Shown: positions 1 through 7,513, numbered from the stretch's first letter. The stretch is DNA of 64,000 nucleotides from CAVQZA01 sp963724805 (GCA_963724805.1 CAVRWA010000011.1:620001-684000); one strand, 5' to 3'. The notes: generated from the letters alone by a model not told the origin. A program made the numbers and translations.

Positions 1-226
1 AGCAGCGCCTGCGCCGCGAGCGTCCGGTCGGCGCTGCTGGCGTTTGCGAGGCTATAGCCTGCTATTCCGCACATACCGTCTAAGACGCAGATGAGTGTCC
101 GCAGTTTCCATCAGTTCGTAACTTTTCTGTAAGTCGGCATCGCGGGAACGTACTGAGACCCCCGGATGGCGGATTCGTCATTTCGGGCGTAATCCCTCGC
201 TCAAGCCCAGGCCCCGGAACGCCGAT
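1..226. other. Upstream region without a recognised gene
   Basis: No open frame here has the codon pattern of the neighbouring genes. The stretch should hold the promoter and leader of the sigma factor gene that starts at 227. I could not pick a convincing -35/-10 pair. The left edge may contain the tail of an element cut by the window. Confidence 0.4.
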
Positions 227-1225
227 ATGGGAGCCATGGAGCAGCGGCCGCTCCCCGAGTCGGCCCTCGAGCTTTCCGTGGCGGAACCACGGCTCGAGCT
301 GGTTCCCGCGCTCGAAGACTCCGAGACCGAGGCCGTGGCCGAGGTCGAGGAGGTCGACGAGGAGGTCGTCGACGAGGAAGAGGCGCGCGAAGCACCCGAG
401 GCCACGCAGGACCCGCTCAAGCTCTACGTCCGCCAGATCGGCGACGGCCGCCTCCTGACACCGGCGGAGGAGCGGGAGCTCGCCCGGCGCAAGGACGCGG
501 GCGACGAGGAGGCGAAGAAGCGCCTGATCGAGTGCAACCTGCGGCTCGTGATGTCGATCACCCGCCATTACACGAAGGCGGGCGTACCGCTCCTCGACCT
601 GATCCAGGAGGGCAACCTCGGCCTGATCCGCGCCGTCGAGAAGTTCGACTACAAGATGGGCTTCAAGCTCTCGACCTACGCCACCTGGTGGATCCGCCAG
701 TCGATCACCCGCGCGCTCGCGGATCAGGGACGAACGATTCGGTTGCCCGTTCATGTCGCCGAGCAGGTGCGCCGCCTGATGCGCGCGCGGCGCGTGCTGG
801 CGCAGAAGCTCAACCGCGACCCGACGGTTGCAGAGCTCGCTGCCGAGAGCGGCTTCCCGGAGAAGCGCGTCCAGGAGCTGCTCGACCTCGTCGAGGACCC
901 GGTGAGCCTCGAGACGCCGGTCGGGGACGGCGAGAGCCTCTACGGCGACCTGATCGAGGACCTGAACGTGAAGGCGCCGCACGCGACCACGGCGGAGAAG
1001 CTCCGCTCGACCGAGCTCGCCGACGCGCTCCAGCGCCTCAATCCGCGAATGCGCCACGTCCTGCAGCGCCGTTTCGGCCTCGACGGGCGCCCTTCCGAGA
1101 CGCTCGAGGAGGTCGGCGCCGGCCTCGGCATCACCCGCGAGCGCGTGCGCCAGCTCGAGTCTCGCGCCCTACGCGAGCTCCGGACTGTCGCGCCGGATCT
1201 CGAGCTCTACCTCCGGGCCGAGTAG
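227..1225 (+). CDS. RNA polymerase sigma-70 factor, RpoD/SigA-like
   Basis: Promoter-recognition subunit of RNA polymerase. The first 60 residues are an acidic, Glu-rich tail with no region 1.1. Region 1.2 begins near DPLKLYVRQIG (62-72). Region 2 holds the core-binding and -10 recognition segment TYATWWIRQSITRAL (150-164). Region 3 follows with LNRDPTVAELA (195-205). Region 4.2 is a helix-turn-helix ending ITRERVRQLESRAL (302-315). At 332 residues it is short for a housekeeping sigma and close to group 2 factors such as SigB/HrdA. The start is the ATG at 227; a second ATG lies three codons on. Its 3' end overlaps the convergent permease gene by 57 bp. Group 1 versus group 2 cannot be settled from this window. 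Confidence 0.93.
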   Translation: MGAMEQRPLPESALELSVAEPRLELVPALEDSETEAVAEVEEVDEEVVDEEEAREAPEATQDPLKLYVRQIGDGRLLTPAEERELARRKDAGDEEAKKRLIECNLRLVMSITRHYTKAGVPLLDLIQEGNLGLIRAVEKFDYKMGFKLSTYATWWIRQSITRALADQGRTIRLPVHVAEQVRRLMRARRVLAQKLNRDPTVAELAAESGFPEKRVQELLDLVEDPVSLETPVGDGESLYGDLIEDLNVKAPHATTAEKLRSTELADALQRLNPRMRHVLQRRFGLDGRPSETLEEVGAGLGITRERVRQLESRALRELRTVAPDLELYLRAE

Positions 1226-2071
1226 CTCCTCGGCTCCGGGCGCCTTCGTGCGCGAGGAGAGGAGGACCGCGCCCACGACGACCGCGGCGAACGAGGCGAT
1301 TCGCGCGGCGCCGACCCAGCCGCCGGGAAGCGGCTCGTTGAAGACGATCATCCCCGCGGCGATCGGGAGCGCGTTGGTCAACAGGGTTGCGAGGCCCGCG
1401 GTCGTGAGCGCGCCGCCGCGCTGGAAGCCGGCCTGCAGGACGGCGGTGCCGGCGGCGTAGTACGCGATCAGGCAGATCAGGAAGGCGACGTTCTGCGCGC
1501 CGCCCGACACGGCCATCTTCGTCGAGACGTCGCCGGCCGCGAACAGGATTCCCGCGGCGATACCCCAGGCGGGCCCACCGCCGATCAGGCGGGCGAGGAG
1601 CCTCACACAGAGAAATGCGCCGACCGCGGAGGCGACGAGCCACACGCCGACCCAGACGTAGCCGGCACCGGTGCCCTCGCCGTGCTCGCCGAAGAGGGAG
1701 AGGCCGAGCAGCACGAGGCCGACCACCGAGACCACGACGCCGATCTGCTCACGCCCGGTCAGCGGCACGTGCGTGAACCGCGAGACCATGATCGCGAGGA
1801 TCCCGATCCCGCCTGCGGCTGTCGCCTGCACGAGGGAGAGCGGCGCGAGCGCGAGGGCGACGACGTAGAGGATCCAGCCGAAAGCCTCGGAGCCGAATCC
1901 CGCGAGCCAGCGGCGGTTCGAGAGCAGCGAATGCAGCGACGCGACCGGCGTGCGCCACGACAACGGCGGCAGCTGCGAGGCGACGCTGTGCTCGAGCAGG
2001 TAGCCGAGGTTCAGAAAGCAGGCCGAAACGATCGTGATCAGAAGCGCGAGCGCGATCTGCATGCCCGGCAC
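1169..2071 (-). CDS. DMT-family permease (EamA/NIPA-like)
   Basis: A 300-residue integral membrane protein with about ten hydrophobic segments in two similar halves, the architecture of drug/metabolite transporters. The spacing of its early segments recalls the NIPA-like branch, but the substrate cannot be told. It lies 15 bp downstream of the marR gene on the same strand, so the two are probably co-transcribed and the permease may be part of the MarR regulon. Its last 19 codons overlap the end of the convergent sigma factor gene, and the C-terminal tail is soluble and Glu-rich. Confidence 0.85.
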   Translation of the reverse strand: MPGMQIALALLITIVSACFLNLGYLLEHSVASQLPPLSWRTPVASLHSLLSNRRWLAGFGSEAFGWILYVVALALAPLSLVQATAAGGIGILAIMVSRFTHVPLTGREQIGVVVSVVGLVLLGLSLFGEHGEGTGAGYVWVGVWLVASAVGAFLCVRLLARLIGGGPAWGIAAGILFAAGDVSTKMAVSGGAQNVAFLICLIAYYAAGTAVLQAGFQRGGALTTAGLATLLTNALPIAAGMIVFNEPLPGGWVGAARIASFAAVVVGAVLLSSRTKAPGAEELLGPEVELEIRRDSPELA

Positions 2072-2086
2072 CGTAGCCGGTGCGGC

Positions 2087-2593
2087 TCAGCTCGGGGCCG
2101 GAGGCGGCAGGGGGGCGGCGCGGCAGGGAAGATGGCGCTCTGCGAGCTGGAGGAGAAGCGCGTGGAGCTCCGCGCGCTGCGCCTCGTCGAGCGGCGCGAG
2201 GAACTCGTCCTCGATCCGCTGCGCGAGGGTGCGGAGGCGGCCGAGCGCGCGCCTGCCGTCGGGGGTGAGCCGGACGATGTGGCGGCGGCGGTCGTTCGGG
2301 TCGCGCTTGCGCTCGACGAGGCCCTGCTCTTCCAACTCGTCGAGCAGGCCGACGAGCTGGCCCCGGTCGTAGCCGAGCGCGTCCGCGATCGCGCCTTGCG
2401 TCTCGTGCGACTCCTCGTCGAGCGCGATCAGCACCGCGTGGTGGTACGGGCCGAGCCCCGTGCTCTCGTAGGCCTCCATCGCCTCCTCCTTGGCCACGAA
2501 GCCGAGCCGCTTCAGCAGGAACGTCGACGAGGCGACGAGCTCCTCCGGGAAGCGGGGAAGAGGGCGGGGGGTATCGGGCTCGATGACGGTCAT
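2087..2593 (-). CDS. MarR-family transcriptional regulator
   Basis: A winged-helix repressor of the MarR type. The ATG at 2593 is preferred over a TTG seven codons upstream, because the longer form would run into the operator. The central wing-helix region (DALGYDRGQLVGLLDELEE, then KRDPNDRRRHIVRLT) is typical, with the conserved D-x-R-x3 wing basic residues. It is divergent from an MFS exporter. An inverted repeat lies between them (2612-2654), the classic arrangement for repression of an efflux pump and of itself. The ligand is unknown; a phenolic or antibiotic compound is usual for the family. Confidence 0.9.
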   Translation of the reverse strand: MTVIEPDTPRPLPRFPEELVASSTFLLKRLGFVAKEEAMEAYESTGLGPYHHAVLIALDEESHETQGAIADALGYDRGQLVGLLDELEEQGLVERKRDPNDRRRHIVRLTPDGRRALGRLRTLAQRIEDEFLAPLDEAQRAELHALLLQLAERHLPCRAAPLPPPAPS

Positions 2594-2611
2594 GGAAATA
2601 GAGTAGCGTGG

Positions 2612-2654
2612 CAAACCGTTACGTAGCTATATTGTTTACTTCTACAACGGTTTG
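2612..2654. promoter_or_regulatory. Probable MarR operator (9-bp inverted repeat)
   Basis: The arm CAAACCGTT (2612-2620) is matched exactly by AACGGTTTG (2646-2654), with 25 bp between them. It sits between marR (start 2593) and the exporter (TTG 2665), where both promoters must lie. The AT-rich centre (gctatattgtttac) could supply -10 elements. A MarR dimer bound here would repress both genes. This is inferred from position and symmetry. Confidence 0.65.
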
Positions 2655-2664
2655 GGGGACGAAC

Positions 2665-4143
2665 TTGTCGGGAAGCACTGTCAATACTAGAGCGAACCGG
2701 CGCTGGAGCGCGCTCGCGCTCTTCGTCACCGCGCAGTTCATGGTCATCCTGGACGTCGCCATCGTGAACGTCGCGCTGCCGTCGATCAAGACCGACCTCG
2801 GCTTCTCGCCGTCGAGCCTGCAGTGGGTGGTCTCGGCCTACGCGATCATGTTCGGGGGCGCGCTGCTGCTCGGGGGCCGGCTCGCCGACCTGCTCGGCCG
2901 CAGGCGGATGTTCGTCGCGGGGCTCGCGGTGTTCTCGGCAAGCTCGCTCCTCTGCGGGCTCGCATGGTCGGAGGCCTCGCTGATCGGCTTCCGCGCGCTC
3001 CAGGGGCTCGGCGGCGCACTCCTCGCGCCGGCCGCGCTGTCGCTGCTGATGACGACGTTCGCTGAGGGCAGGGACCGCAATCTGGCCCTCGGGATCTACG
3101 GCGCCGCCTCTGGCAGCGGCGCGGCCGTCGGCGTCCTGTTGGGCGGGCTGCTGACCTCGTACCTGAGCTGGTCCTGGATCTTCTTCATCAACGTCCCGGT
3201 CGGCGTTGCGGCCATCGTCGTCACGCCCCTGCTTGCCCGGGAGAGCCGCGCGGGCCTCGAGCATCGTCACCTCGACGTCGCGGGGGCGACGACGATCACC
3301 GCCGGCCTGATGCTCCTCGTCTATGCGCTCACGCGCGCGACCAGCGACGGCTGGGCCTCGAGCACGACGCTGGCCCTGCTCGCCGTCTCGGGCGCTCTCG
3401 TCGCCGCGTTCGTCTGGATCGAGCTGCGCTCGCCCTCGCCGCTCCTGCCGATGCGGATCTTCCGCTCCCGGACGCTGTCGGCGGCAAACGGAGCGATGGC
3501 GATCGTCGGCGCGGTCGCGTTCTCCGAGTTCTTCATCCTGACGCTGTACCTGCAGGACGTCCTCCACTACTCGGCCGTCCAGAGCGGGATCGCGTTCCTC
3601 GGCTTCGCGCTGACCGTCGTCGTGACGTCCAACGTCGCCCAGGCCGTCGTCAGCCGCGTGGGGGTGAGACCGACCCTGATCACGGGCCTCCTGCTCTCGG
3701 CCCTCTCCGTTGCGCTGCTGACGCGCCTGCCGGTCGACGGGCACTACTTCTGGGATCTCTTCCCCGCGTTCGTGCTCGGCGGCGCCGGGATGGGCCTCTC
3801 GTTCGTCCCGGTGACGATCGCGAGCCTGACGGGGGTGCAGCGCGCCGACGCGGGCGTTGCATCCGGCCTCGTCAACACGAGCCGCCAGATCGGCGGGGCG
3901 ATCGGGATCGCCGCGATCACCGCGATCGCCGCCACGTCGACGAGCACCTACCTCCATACTCACGACCTGGCTACGGGCTCGGTCGCGCTCGACCACGGCT
4001 ACCAGACCGCCCTCTACACGATGCTCGCACTCCTGCTCGGAGGCGTCGCGCTCGTCACGGCCTTCGTCGGACCGCAGCGCCGCCCGGCCGCCGCCACCCC
4101 CGACGCGCAGCACGACGTGCCCGCGCTCGACGAGGCGGCGTGA
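2665..4143 (+). CDS. MFS drug exporter, DHA2 (EmrB/QacA) family
   Basis: A 14-helix proton antiporter of the inner membrane that expels small drugs or dyes. Family motifs are visible: DVAIVNVALPSI in helix 1, the loop GGRLADLLGRRRMF between helices 2 and 3, and the FFINVPVG motif typical of DHA2 members. The TTG at 2665 is chosen because GGGGGA (2654-2659) lies at Shine-Dalgarno distance. The in-frame GTG at 2608 would place the operator inside the gene. About 492 residues, normal for the family. It is divergent from marR and followed by a small gene with a strong ribosome site. Confidence 0.92.
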   Translation: MSGSTVNTRANRRWSALALFVTAQFMVILDVAIVNVALPSIKTDLGFSPSSLQWVVSAYAIMFGGALLLGGRLADLLGRRRMFVAGLAVFSASSLLCGLAWSEASLIGFRALQGLGGALLAPAALSLLMTTFAEGRDRNLALGIYGAASGSGAAVGVLLGGLLTSYLSWSWIFFINVPVGVAAIVVTPLLARESRAGLEHRHLDVAGATTITAGLMLLVYALTRATSDGWASSTTLALLAVSGALVAAFVWIELRSPSPLLPMRIFRSRTLSAANGAMAIVGAVAFSEFFILTLYLQDVLHYSAVQSGIAFLGFALTVVVTSNVAQAVVSRVGVRPTLITGLLLSALSVALLTRLPVDGHYFWDLFPAFVLGGAGMGLSFVPVTIASLTGVQRADAGVASGLVNTSRQIGGAIGIAAITAIAATSTSTYLHTHDLATGSVALDHGYQTALYTMLALLLGGVALVTAFVGPQRRPAAATPDAQHDVPALDEAA

Positions 4144-4175
4144 CCAGCGCGCCTCGACCACGAGAAGGAGGAACC

Positions 4176-4364
4176 ATGCAGCTCGGCTTCCGGCAACTCG
4201 ACGATCTCGTCCTCGATCTCAAGGGCCTCATGCTCGTGCGCAAGCTCCGCGAAGCGCAGGGAGCCAACGCCGGCGAGCTCGAGATGTACACCGCGCAGAT
4301 CGAACAGGTGCGCGAGCGACTCGCGGAGGCCGCCCTCCCGGCCGACTCGCGCGCGGCCGCTTGA
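4176..4364 (+). CDS. Small coiled-coil protein, unknown function
   Basis: A 62-residue soluble protein rich in Leu, Glu and Arg, probably two helices (LDDLVLDLKGLMLVRKL, then AGELEMYTAQIEQVRERLAEA). The ATG at 4176 follows a perfect AAGGAGGA ribosome site (4165-4172). It starts 32 bp after the exporter stop and is probably in the same transcript. I do not recognise a family. Confidence 0.72.
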   Translation: MQLGFRQLDDLVLDLKGLMLVRKLREAQGANAGELEMYTAQIEQVRERLAEAALPADSRAAA

Positions 4365-4518
4365 ACGCACGACAACGGGCGTATCGCCGTCGGCGTCCAT
4401 CCGGTGCTTCCCCGTCCAGGGAGTGGGGCGTTTAAGCCATTCTCAGCGTGCCACTCGGCACAATCGTCCGTCCTGTACGCCCGGTTCGTCCGCGTTCGCT
4501 AGCACGGCGTTAGCAGAG

Positions 4519-4803
4519 CTAGCGGTCGGCCCGCTCGTCGAGGATCACGTGTGCCTCGAGGACCGCGTCGTCGATGAGGCCGGCGTCCTGGGCAACCTCT
4601 TCGACGGTGCAGCGCTCGGCGAGGATCTCGATGGCGGTCTGGCGAACATCCGTCTCGTGCGGGAAGCGATCGGCGAGACCGGCCGCTTCTAGTTCGGCCG
4701 CAAAGTTCGTGTAGTGACGGAACGCGTCGGGGTTACGGAAGAGCGCAGGCTCGGGCATGTAGAACACGTCGGACTCGACCATGCGGTCATGGTGACAGAA
4801 CAA
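4519..4803 (-). CDS. Hypothetical protein
   Basis: A 94-residue frame (or 87 residues from the second ATG at 4782) with mixed, protein-like composition and an acidic C-terminal helix (IDDAVLEAHVILDERAD). No family is recognised. It competes with an opposite-strand frame of similar length whose composition looks poorer. It is divergent from the cyclic-nucleotide-binding gene. Confidence 0.5.
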   Translation of the reverse strand: MFCHHDRMVESDVFYMPEPALFRNPDAFRHYTNFAAELEAAGLADRFPHETDVRQTAIEILAERCTVEEVAQDAGLIDDAVLEAHVILDERADR

Positions 4804-4951
4804 CTCAAGAACGCGCGCCCCAGACGATCAACGGCTTACTCGCGTGGGATCTCCGCAGACGTGGGGATTAGTGAGGATCGTTAGAACGTTGTCTTCATCA
4901 TCGAGATTCGATAGCGGTGATGACTGTCAACGGATTGAGGTGGTGGTGACT

Positions 4952-5482
4952 GTGAGCGGACTAGACGCGCAGACGTTCTACTCGCGGTACTGGGATCAGC
5001 CCAGTACCGAAGACTGGGCTGAAGTGCTGGCGAGGTTCTCCCTCTTCTCGGGGATCAGTAAGCGTCGATTGCGCAAGCTCGTACGGCACGCGACGATTGC
5101 CGAGTTTGTCCCCGGCGACACCGTCGTCGCCATGAACGACGCCGCTGACTCTCTCTACCTCATCCTCAGCGGCAGCGCGAGAGCTAGTGGGAAGCCCGCG
5201 GCTCGTACGCTGCGCACGGGCGACTACTTCGGGGAGCTAGGCCTCCTCGAAGGCGCTCCAGCCTCGGCAACAGTCATAGCGACGAGCGAACTCCACGTGA
5301 TGAAACTGCCACCGCAGTGGTTCCTCAGGCTCGCGCATCACGATCCGACCTTCTCGCTCACGATGCTGAGGAATCTCGGGGCACAGTTCCGGCGGCTCGA
5401 GGCACAGGCGGCCCAGAGTAGCCGCCGGAAACGGTCGGGCAGCCTTGCGGCTACCGGATCAACGCAATGCGTGTGCGGATGA
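4952..5482 (+). CDS. Cyclic-nucleotide-binding domain protein
   Basis: One cNMP-binding beta-roll. It has the opening helix LARFSLFSGISKRRLRKL, the strand block EFVPGDTVV, LYLILSGSARA, and the phosphate-binding cassette DYFGELGLLEGAPASATVIA. The cassette has FGE and, at the usual R-A position, SAT rather than RSAT, so nucleotide affinity is uncertain. There is no helix-turn-helix after the domain; the tail is basic and ends with two Cys. It is therefore not a CRP-type regulator but a stand-alone sensor. The start is probably the GTG at 4952 or 4940; the frame is open from 4844. The small-RNA array lies directly downstream. Confidence 0.82.
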   Translation: MSGLDAQTFYSRYWDQPSTEDWAEVLARFSLFSGISKRRLRKLVRHATIAEFVPGDTVVAMNDAADSLYLILSGSARASGKPAARTLRTGDYFGELGLLEGAPASATVIATSELHVMKLPPQWFLRLAHHDPTFSLTMLRNLGAQFRRLEAQAAQSSRRKRSGSLAATGSTQCVCG

Positions 5483-5605
5483 GTCGCGGGTTCTCGCCTT
5501 CCGCGCACGATAACCTGCGTTATGTCAAGTTGGCTTCCGCGAGGCGCCTCTCCGCCAATCCACAGGCTTGTCCCCAGGCGTTGTCGAAGAGTGTGGAAAT
5601 CGTGG

Positions 5606-5616
5606 CGCAATTTGCG
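5606..5616. promoter_or_regulatory. Palindrome upstream of RNA unit 1
   Basis: CGCAATTTGCG, a perfect 11-bp palindrome around one central base, lies 23 bp before the -35 box of unit 1. The same palindrome precedes units 2 and 3 (5900-5910, 6149-6159) at 22 and 21 bp. Conserved spacing inside diverged flanks suggests an activator or repressor site. Confidence 0.6.
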
Positions 5617-5639
5617 GACGTTTTCCCTTCCGGCCACCC

Positions 5640-5668
5640 TTGCGTCGGGCCTGGCCGATCCGTAGAGT
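5640..5668 (+). promoter_or_regulatory. Sigma-70-type promoter of RNA unit 1
   Basis: -35 TTGCGT (5640-5645), 17-bp spacer, -10 TAGAGT (5663-5668). The predicted start falls at about 5674-5676, exactly where the conserved 134-bp unit begins. Confidence 0.65.
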
Positions 5669-5673
5669 CCTTC

Positions 5674-5807
5674 TTGCACCGAGCACGGGACGCGAGTAGG
5701 TCGAAGTCGTCACCGGAGGCAGTACGCGGAAGCCGCAAGGCTGAGGGCGGAAAGTCGACGGGGGCGGTGGACGAAAGCGCACCCGGCTCGGTGAACCTTT
5801 GGTCCCG
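5674..5807 (+). ncRNA. Candidate small RNA, tandem unit 1
   Basis: First of three 134-bp units that are 96-98 % identical. The 5' end CACCGAGC pairs with GCTCGGTG near the 3' end, and the pairing continues as CGGG/CCCG after one bulged A, so a 12-bp helix closes the molecule. Inside is a perfect AGCC-GCAA-GGCT tetraloop hairpin and a second candidate GNRA loop (C-GAAA-G). The unit has no start codon, its length is not a multiple of three, and the in-frame peptide it would encode is also open on the other strand. RNA is therefore a better reading than protein. CCCG at its end can pair with CGGG downstream, as a U-poor terminator would. I do not recognise a known family. Confidence 0.68.
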
Positions 5808-5899
5808 TGTCGAGCGTCCGCCGGCGGGCCGCGAGCGAGCTCCCCACTCTCGTAGCACCGTGCACGAATTGCTGTGCCGATAGAGAAAAAGGAGAAGTT

Positions 5900-5910
5900 C
5901 GCAAATTGCG
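5900..5910. promoter_or_regulatory. Palindrome upstream of RNA unit 2
   Basis: CGCAAATTGCG, the same palindrome as at 5606-5616 read on the other strand, 22 bp before the -35 of unit 2. Confidence 0.6.
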
Positions 5911-5932
5911 CCTGTTTCCGGTTCGACACCCC

Positions 5933-5961
5933 TTGCATCCCGGATCGTCACGGTCTAGTGT
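5933..5961 (+). promoter_or_regulatory. Sigma-70-type promoter of RNA unit 2
   Basis: -35 TTGCAT (5933-5938), 17-bp spacer, -10 TAGTGT (5956-5961). The expected start is about 5968, at the first bases of the conserved unit. Confidence 0.65.
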
Positions 5962-5966
5962 TGTGG

Positions 5967-6100
5967 TTGCACCGAGCAGGGGACGCGAGTAGGTCGAAGT
6001 CGTCACCGGAGGCAGTACGCGGAAGCCGCAAGGCTGAGGGCGGAAAGTCGACGGGGGCGGTGGACGAAAGCGCACCCGGCTCGGTGAACCTATGGTCCCG
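5967..6100 (+). ncRNA. Candidate small RNA, tandem unit 2
   Basis: Second 134-bp unit. It differs from unit 1 at two positions: a C to G change on the 5' arm of the closing helix and a T to A change near the 3' end. The seven outer base pairs of the helix and the GCAA tetraloop are unchanged. Immediately downstream CCCG-TTT-CGGG can form a short hairpin at 6097-6107. Confidence 0.68.
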
Positions 6101-6148
6101 TTTCGGGCCTTCCCGAAGAGGCCGCCGAAGAGGCCGCGGAGCGATGTT

Positions 6149-6159
6149 CGCAAATTGCG
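6149..6159. promoter_or_regulatory. Palindrome upstream of RNA unit 3
   Basis: CGCAAATTGCG, third occurrence, 21 bp before the -35 of unit 3. Confidence 0.6.
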
Positions 6160-6180
6160 CGTGTTCCGTTCGCGGGGACC

Positions 6181-6208
6181 TTGCGTCGCCCCTCCCCCGG
6201 CCTATAGG
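6181..6208 (+). promoter_or_regulatory. Sigma-70-type promoter of RNA unit 3
   Basis: -35 TTGCGT (6181-6186), 16-bp spacer, -10 TATAGG (6203-6208). It could also be read as a 17-bp spacer with ATAGGT. The start is predicted next to 6216. Confidence 0.62.
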
Positions 6209-6215
6209 TTCCTTC

Positions 6216-6349
6216 TTGCACCGAGTACGGGACGCGAGTAGGTCGAAGTCGTCACCGAAGGCAGTACGCGGAAGCCGCAAGGCTGAGGGCGGAAAGTCAA
6301 CGGGGGCGGTGGACGAAAGCGCACCCGGCTCGGTGAACCTTTGGTCCCG
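6216..6349 (+). ncRNA. Candidate small RNA, tandem unit 3
   Basis: Third 134-bp unit, three changes from unit 1. One (C to T at the eighth base pair of the closing helix) turns a C-G pair into a U-G pair and so keeps the helix. The final CCCGC can pair with GCGGG at 6356-6360, a probable terminator hairpin. The next gene starts about 60 bp on. Confidence 0.68.
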
Positions 6350-6408
6350 CACGGACGCGGGTGGCGCCCTGCTTGGAGACGGCCGCGCAGCCCGATAGCA
6401 TCGCGACC

Positions 6409-6594
6409 GTGCCCCACCGCTCCCCCAGCATCGACCGCGGCGTGACCTCGTTCCTGTGGGCGCTCCTGTTCGCCGTGTTCATCTGGCTCGGCGGCCTCTC
6501 GATCGGGATCTCGCAGGCGATGTCGGTGCTCGCGGCAGCCGTCGCCGGCTTCTTCATCTTCCTGTTCGTCAGGCTGCGCGGCGGCCCGGCCTAG
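6409..6594 (+). CDS. Small two-helix membrane protein
   Basis: About 61 residues with two hydrophobic segments (FLWALLFAVFIWLGGLSIGI and VLAAAVAGFFIFLFV) and short polar ends. The GTG at 6409 gives a protein that begins just before the first helix; the longer frame from 6361 would run into the RNA array. No strong ribosome site is visible. Function unknown. Confidence 0.65.
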   Translation: MPHRSPSIDRGVTSFLWALLFAVFIWLGGLSIGISQAMSVLAAAVAGFFIFLFVRLRGGPA

Positions 6595-6600
6595 CCGGGT

Positions 6601-6804
6601 CTAGGCGACGAGCTCGGTCGAGCGCATGCGGTTGTCGCCCGTGAGGGCGATCAGCAGGAACCGCAGCAGCTCGGGGCCGACGGCCCGCTCGAGGCGCTCC
6701 GAGGCCGGAGTGCGCGGCTCTGCGTCCAGGGCGCCGAGCGCCAGACAATGGGCCAGGAGCAGTACCTGCCCTCTCCTGTGCGGTTGAAGCGCGGCATCCT
6801 CCAT
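6601..6804 (-). CDS. Small hypothetical protein
   Basis: A 67-residue helical protein from the ATG at 6804, with a Leu-rich core (QVLLLAHCLALGALDAE) and a second helix (VGPELLRFLLIALTG). It lies just after a probable terminator of the upstream gene. Overlapping frames in the other phases have poorer composition. No family recognised. Confidence 0.5.
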   Translation of the reverse strand: MEDAALQPHRRGQVLLLAHCLALGALDAEPRTPASERLERAVGPELLRFLLIALTGDNRMRSTELVA

Positions 6805-6840
6805 CCTGGCTCGTCTATCGGCGGCGGGTGGATCCCCCGA

Positions 6841-6862
6841 TGATCCCTCGCGCAAGGGGTCA
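6841..6862 (-). terminator. Hairpin after the 6873-7481 gene
   Basis: TGATCCCT and AGGGGTCA form a near-perfect stem around a 6-base loop, 11 bp past the stop codon. There is no clear U-run, as is common in high-GC actinobacteria. Confidence 0.5.
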
Positions 6863-6872
6863 AGCGTTCGAT

Positions 6873-7481
6873 CTAGTCGAGATCGAGCCGGCGGGCGTCG
6901 AAACGCGCCGAGTAGAGGTCGTCCCGGAACTCCTCGAGCGTCCGTGCGGCGTCGCCGTCGAAGACGTGTGCGATCACACCGACCCTGGGATCGTTGTGAA
7001 ACGGGACATCCACATGTTCGTGCGAGACGAGGTTCACCGACACCGCGCTGCAGACCGGGCAGTGCACCGCGAGGCCGATCCAGCCCTCCGCAGGAGCCAG
7101 GAGGAAGAACGAGGACGGGAAGACCGGCCTCGGGCGCTCCTCCGGGTAGCAGAAGAACGTCCACGGCCACTCCCCCGCCCCGATGCGCCGCGCCGCGTGA
7201 TCGCCGAGCTCCGGGGCGACCGCGTCGAGGCGCGAGGTCATCAGGTTCAGGAACGCGCCCTCGGCCAACCCGAGCGGCGCCCAGTCGAGCTCGTCGTGGG
7301 AGACGAGCGCCGGATGCTCCTCGCCACAGCCGCACGCGTACTCGATTCGGTACACGGCGGGATGAGCCGCACCCGGTAGCCGCTCGAGCGCACGGAAAGC
7401 GGAAAGGTGCACGCGGCTCTCGCCGCGGTTCGGGCAGGAGAGCGTGTAGGTGCTCGTCAACGGGTCGTACATCCCGTACAT
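6873..7481 (-). CDS. Conserved-looking protein of unknown function
   Basis: A 202-residue soluble protein with ordinary composition. It contains several Cys (CPNRG near the start, CGCGEEH, CPVC) that could bind a metal. Trp/Phe-rich segments (PWTFFCYPEE) suggest a globular beta-rich fold. It is monocistronic and is followed by a hairpin. I do not recognise the family. Confidence 0.75.
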   Translation of the reverse strand: MYGMYDPLTSTYTLSCPNRGESRVHLSAFRALERLPGAAHPAVYRIEYACGCGEEHPALVSHDELDWAPLGLAEGAFLNLMTSRLDAVAPELGDHAARRIGAGEWPWTFFCYPEERPRPVFPSSFFLLAPAEGWIGLAVHCPVCSAVSVNLVSHEHVDVPFHNDPRVGVIAHVFDGDAARTLEEFRDDLYSARFDARRLDLD

Positions 7482-7513
7482 ATATCGGCTCCGGCGGACG
7501 AGAAGTTAGGACG

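Noticed and set aside
2590..4161. 523-residue open frame on the minus strand
   Set aside because: Antisense shadow of the MFS exporter, whose helices and family motifs are unambiguous.
4895..4923. TCATCA/TGATGA inverted repeat before the cyclic-nucleotide-binding gene
   Set aside because: Six-bp arms with a 17-bp gap are weak and could be chance; noted but not called an operator.
5674..6349. CRISPR-like repeat array
   Set aside because: Repeats are 134 bp and only three, spacers differ in length (159 and 115 bp), and no cas gene is near.
5674..6398. Open frames encoding a repeated 41-residue peptide across the three units
   Set aside because: No start codon lies inside the units, both strands stay open because of base composition, and the unit length is not a multiple of three. 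Promoter placement and helix pairing favour RNA.
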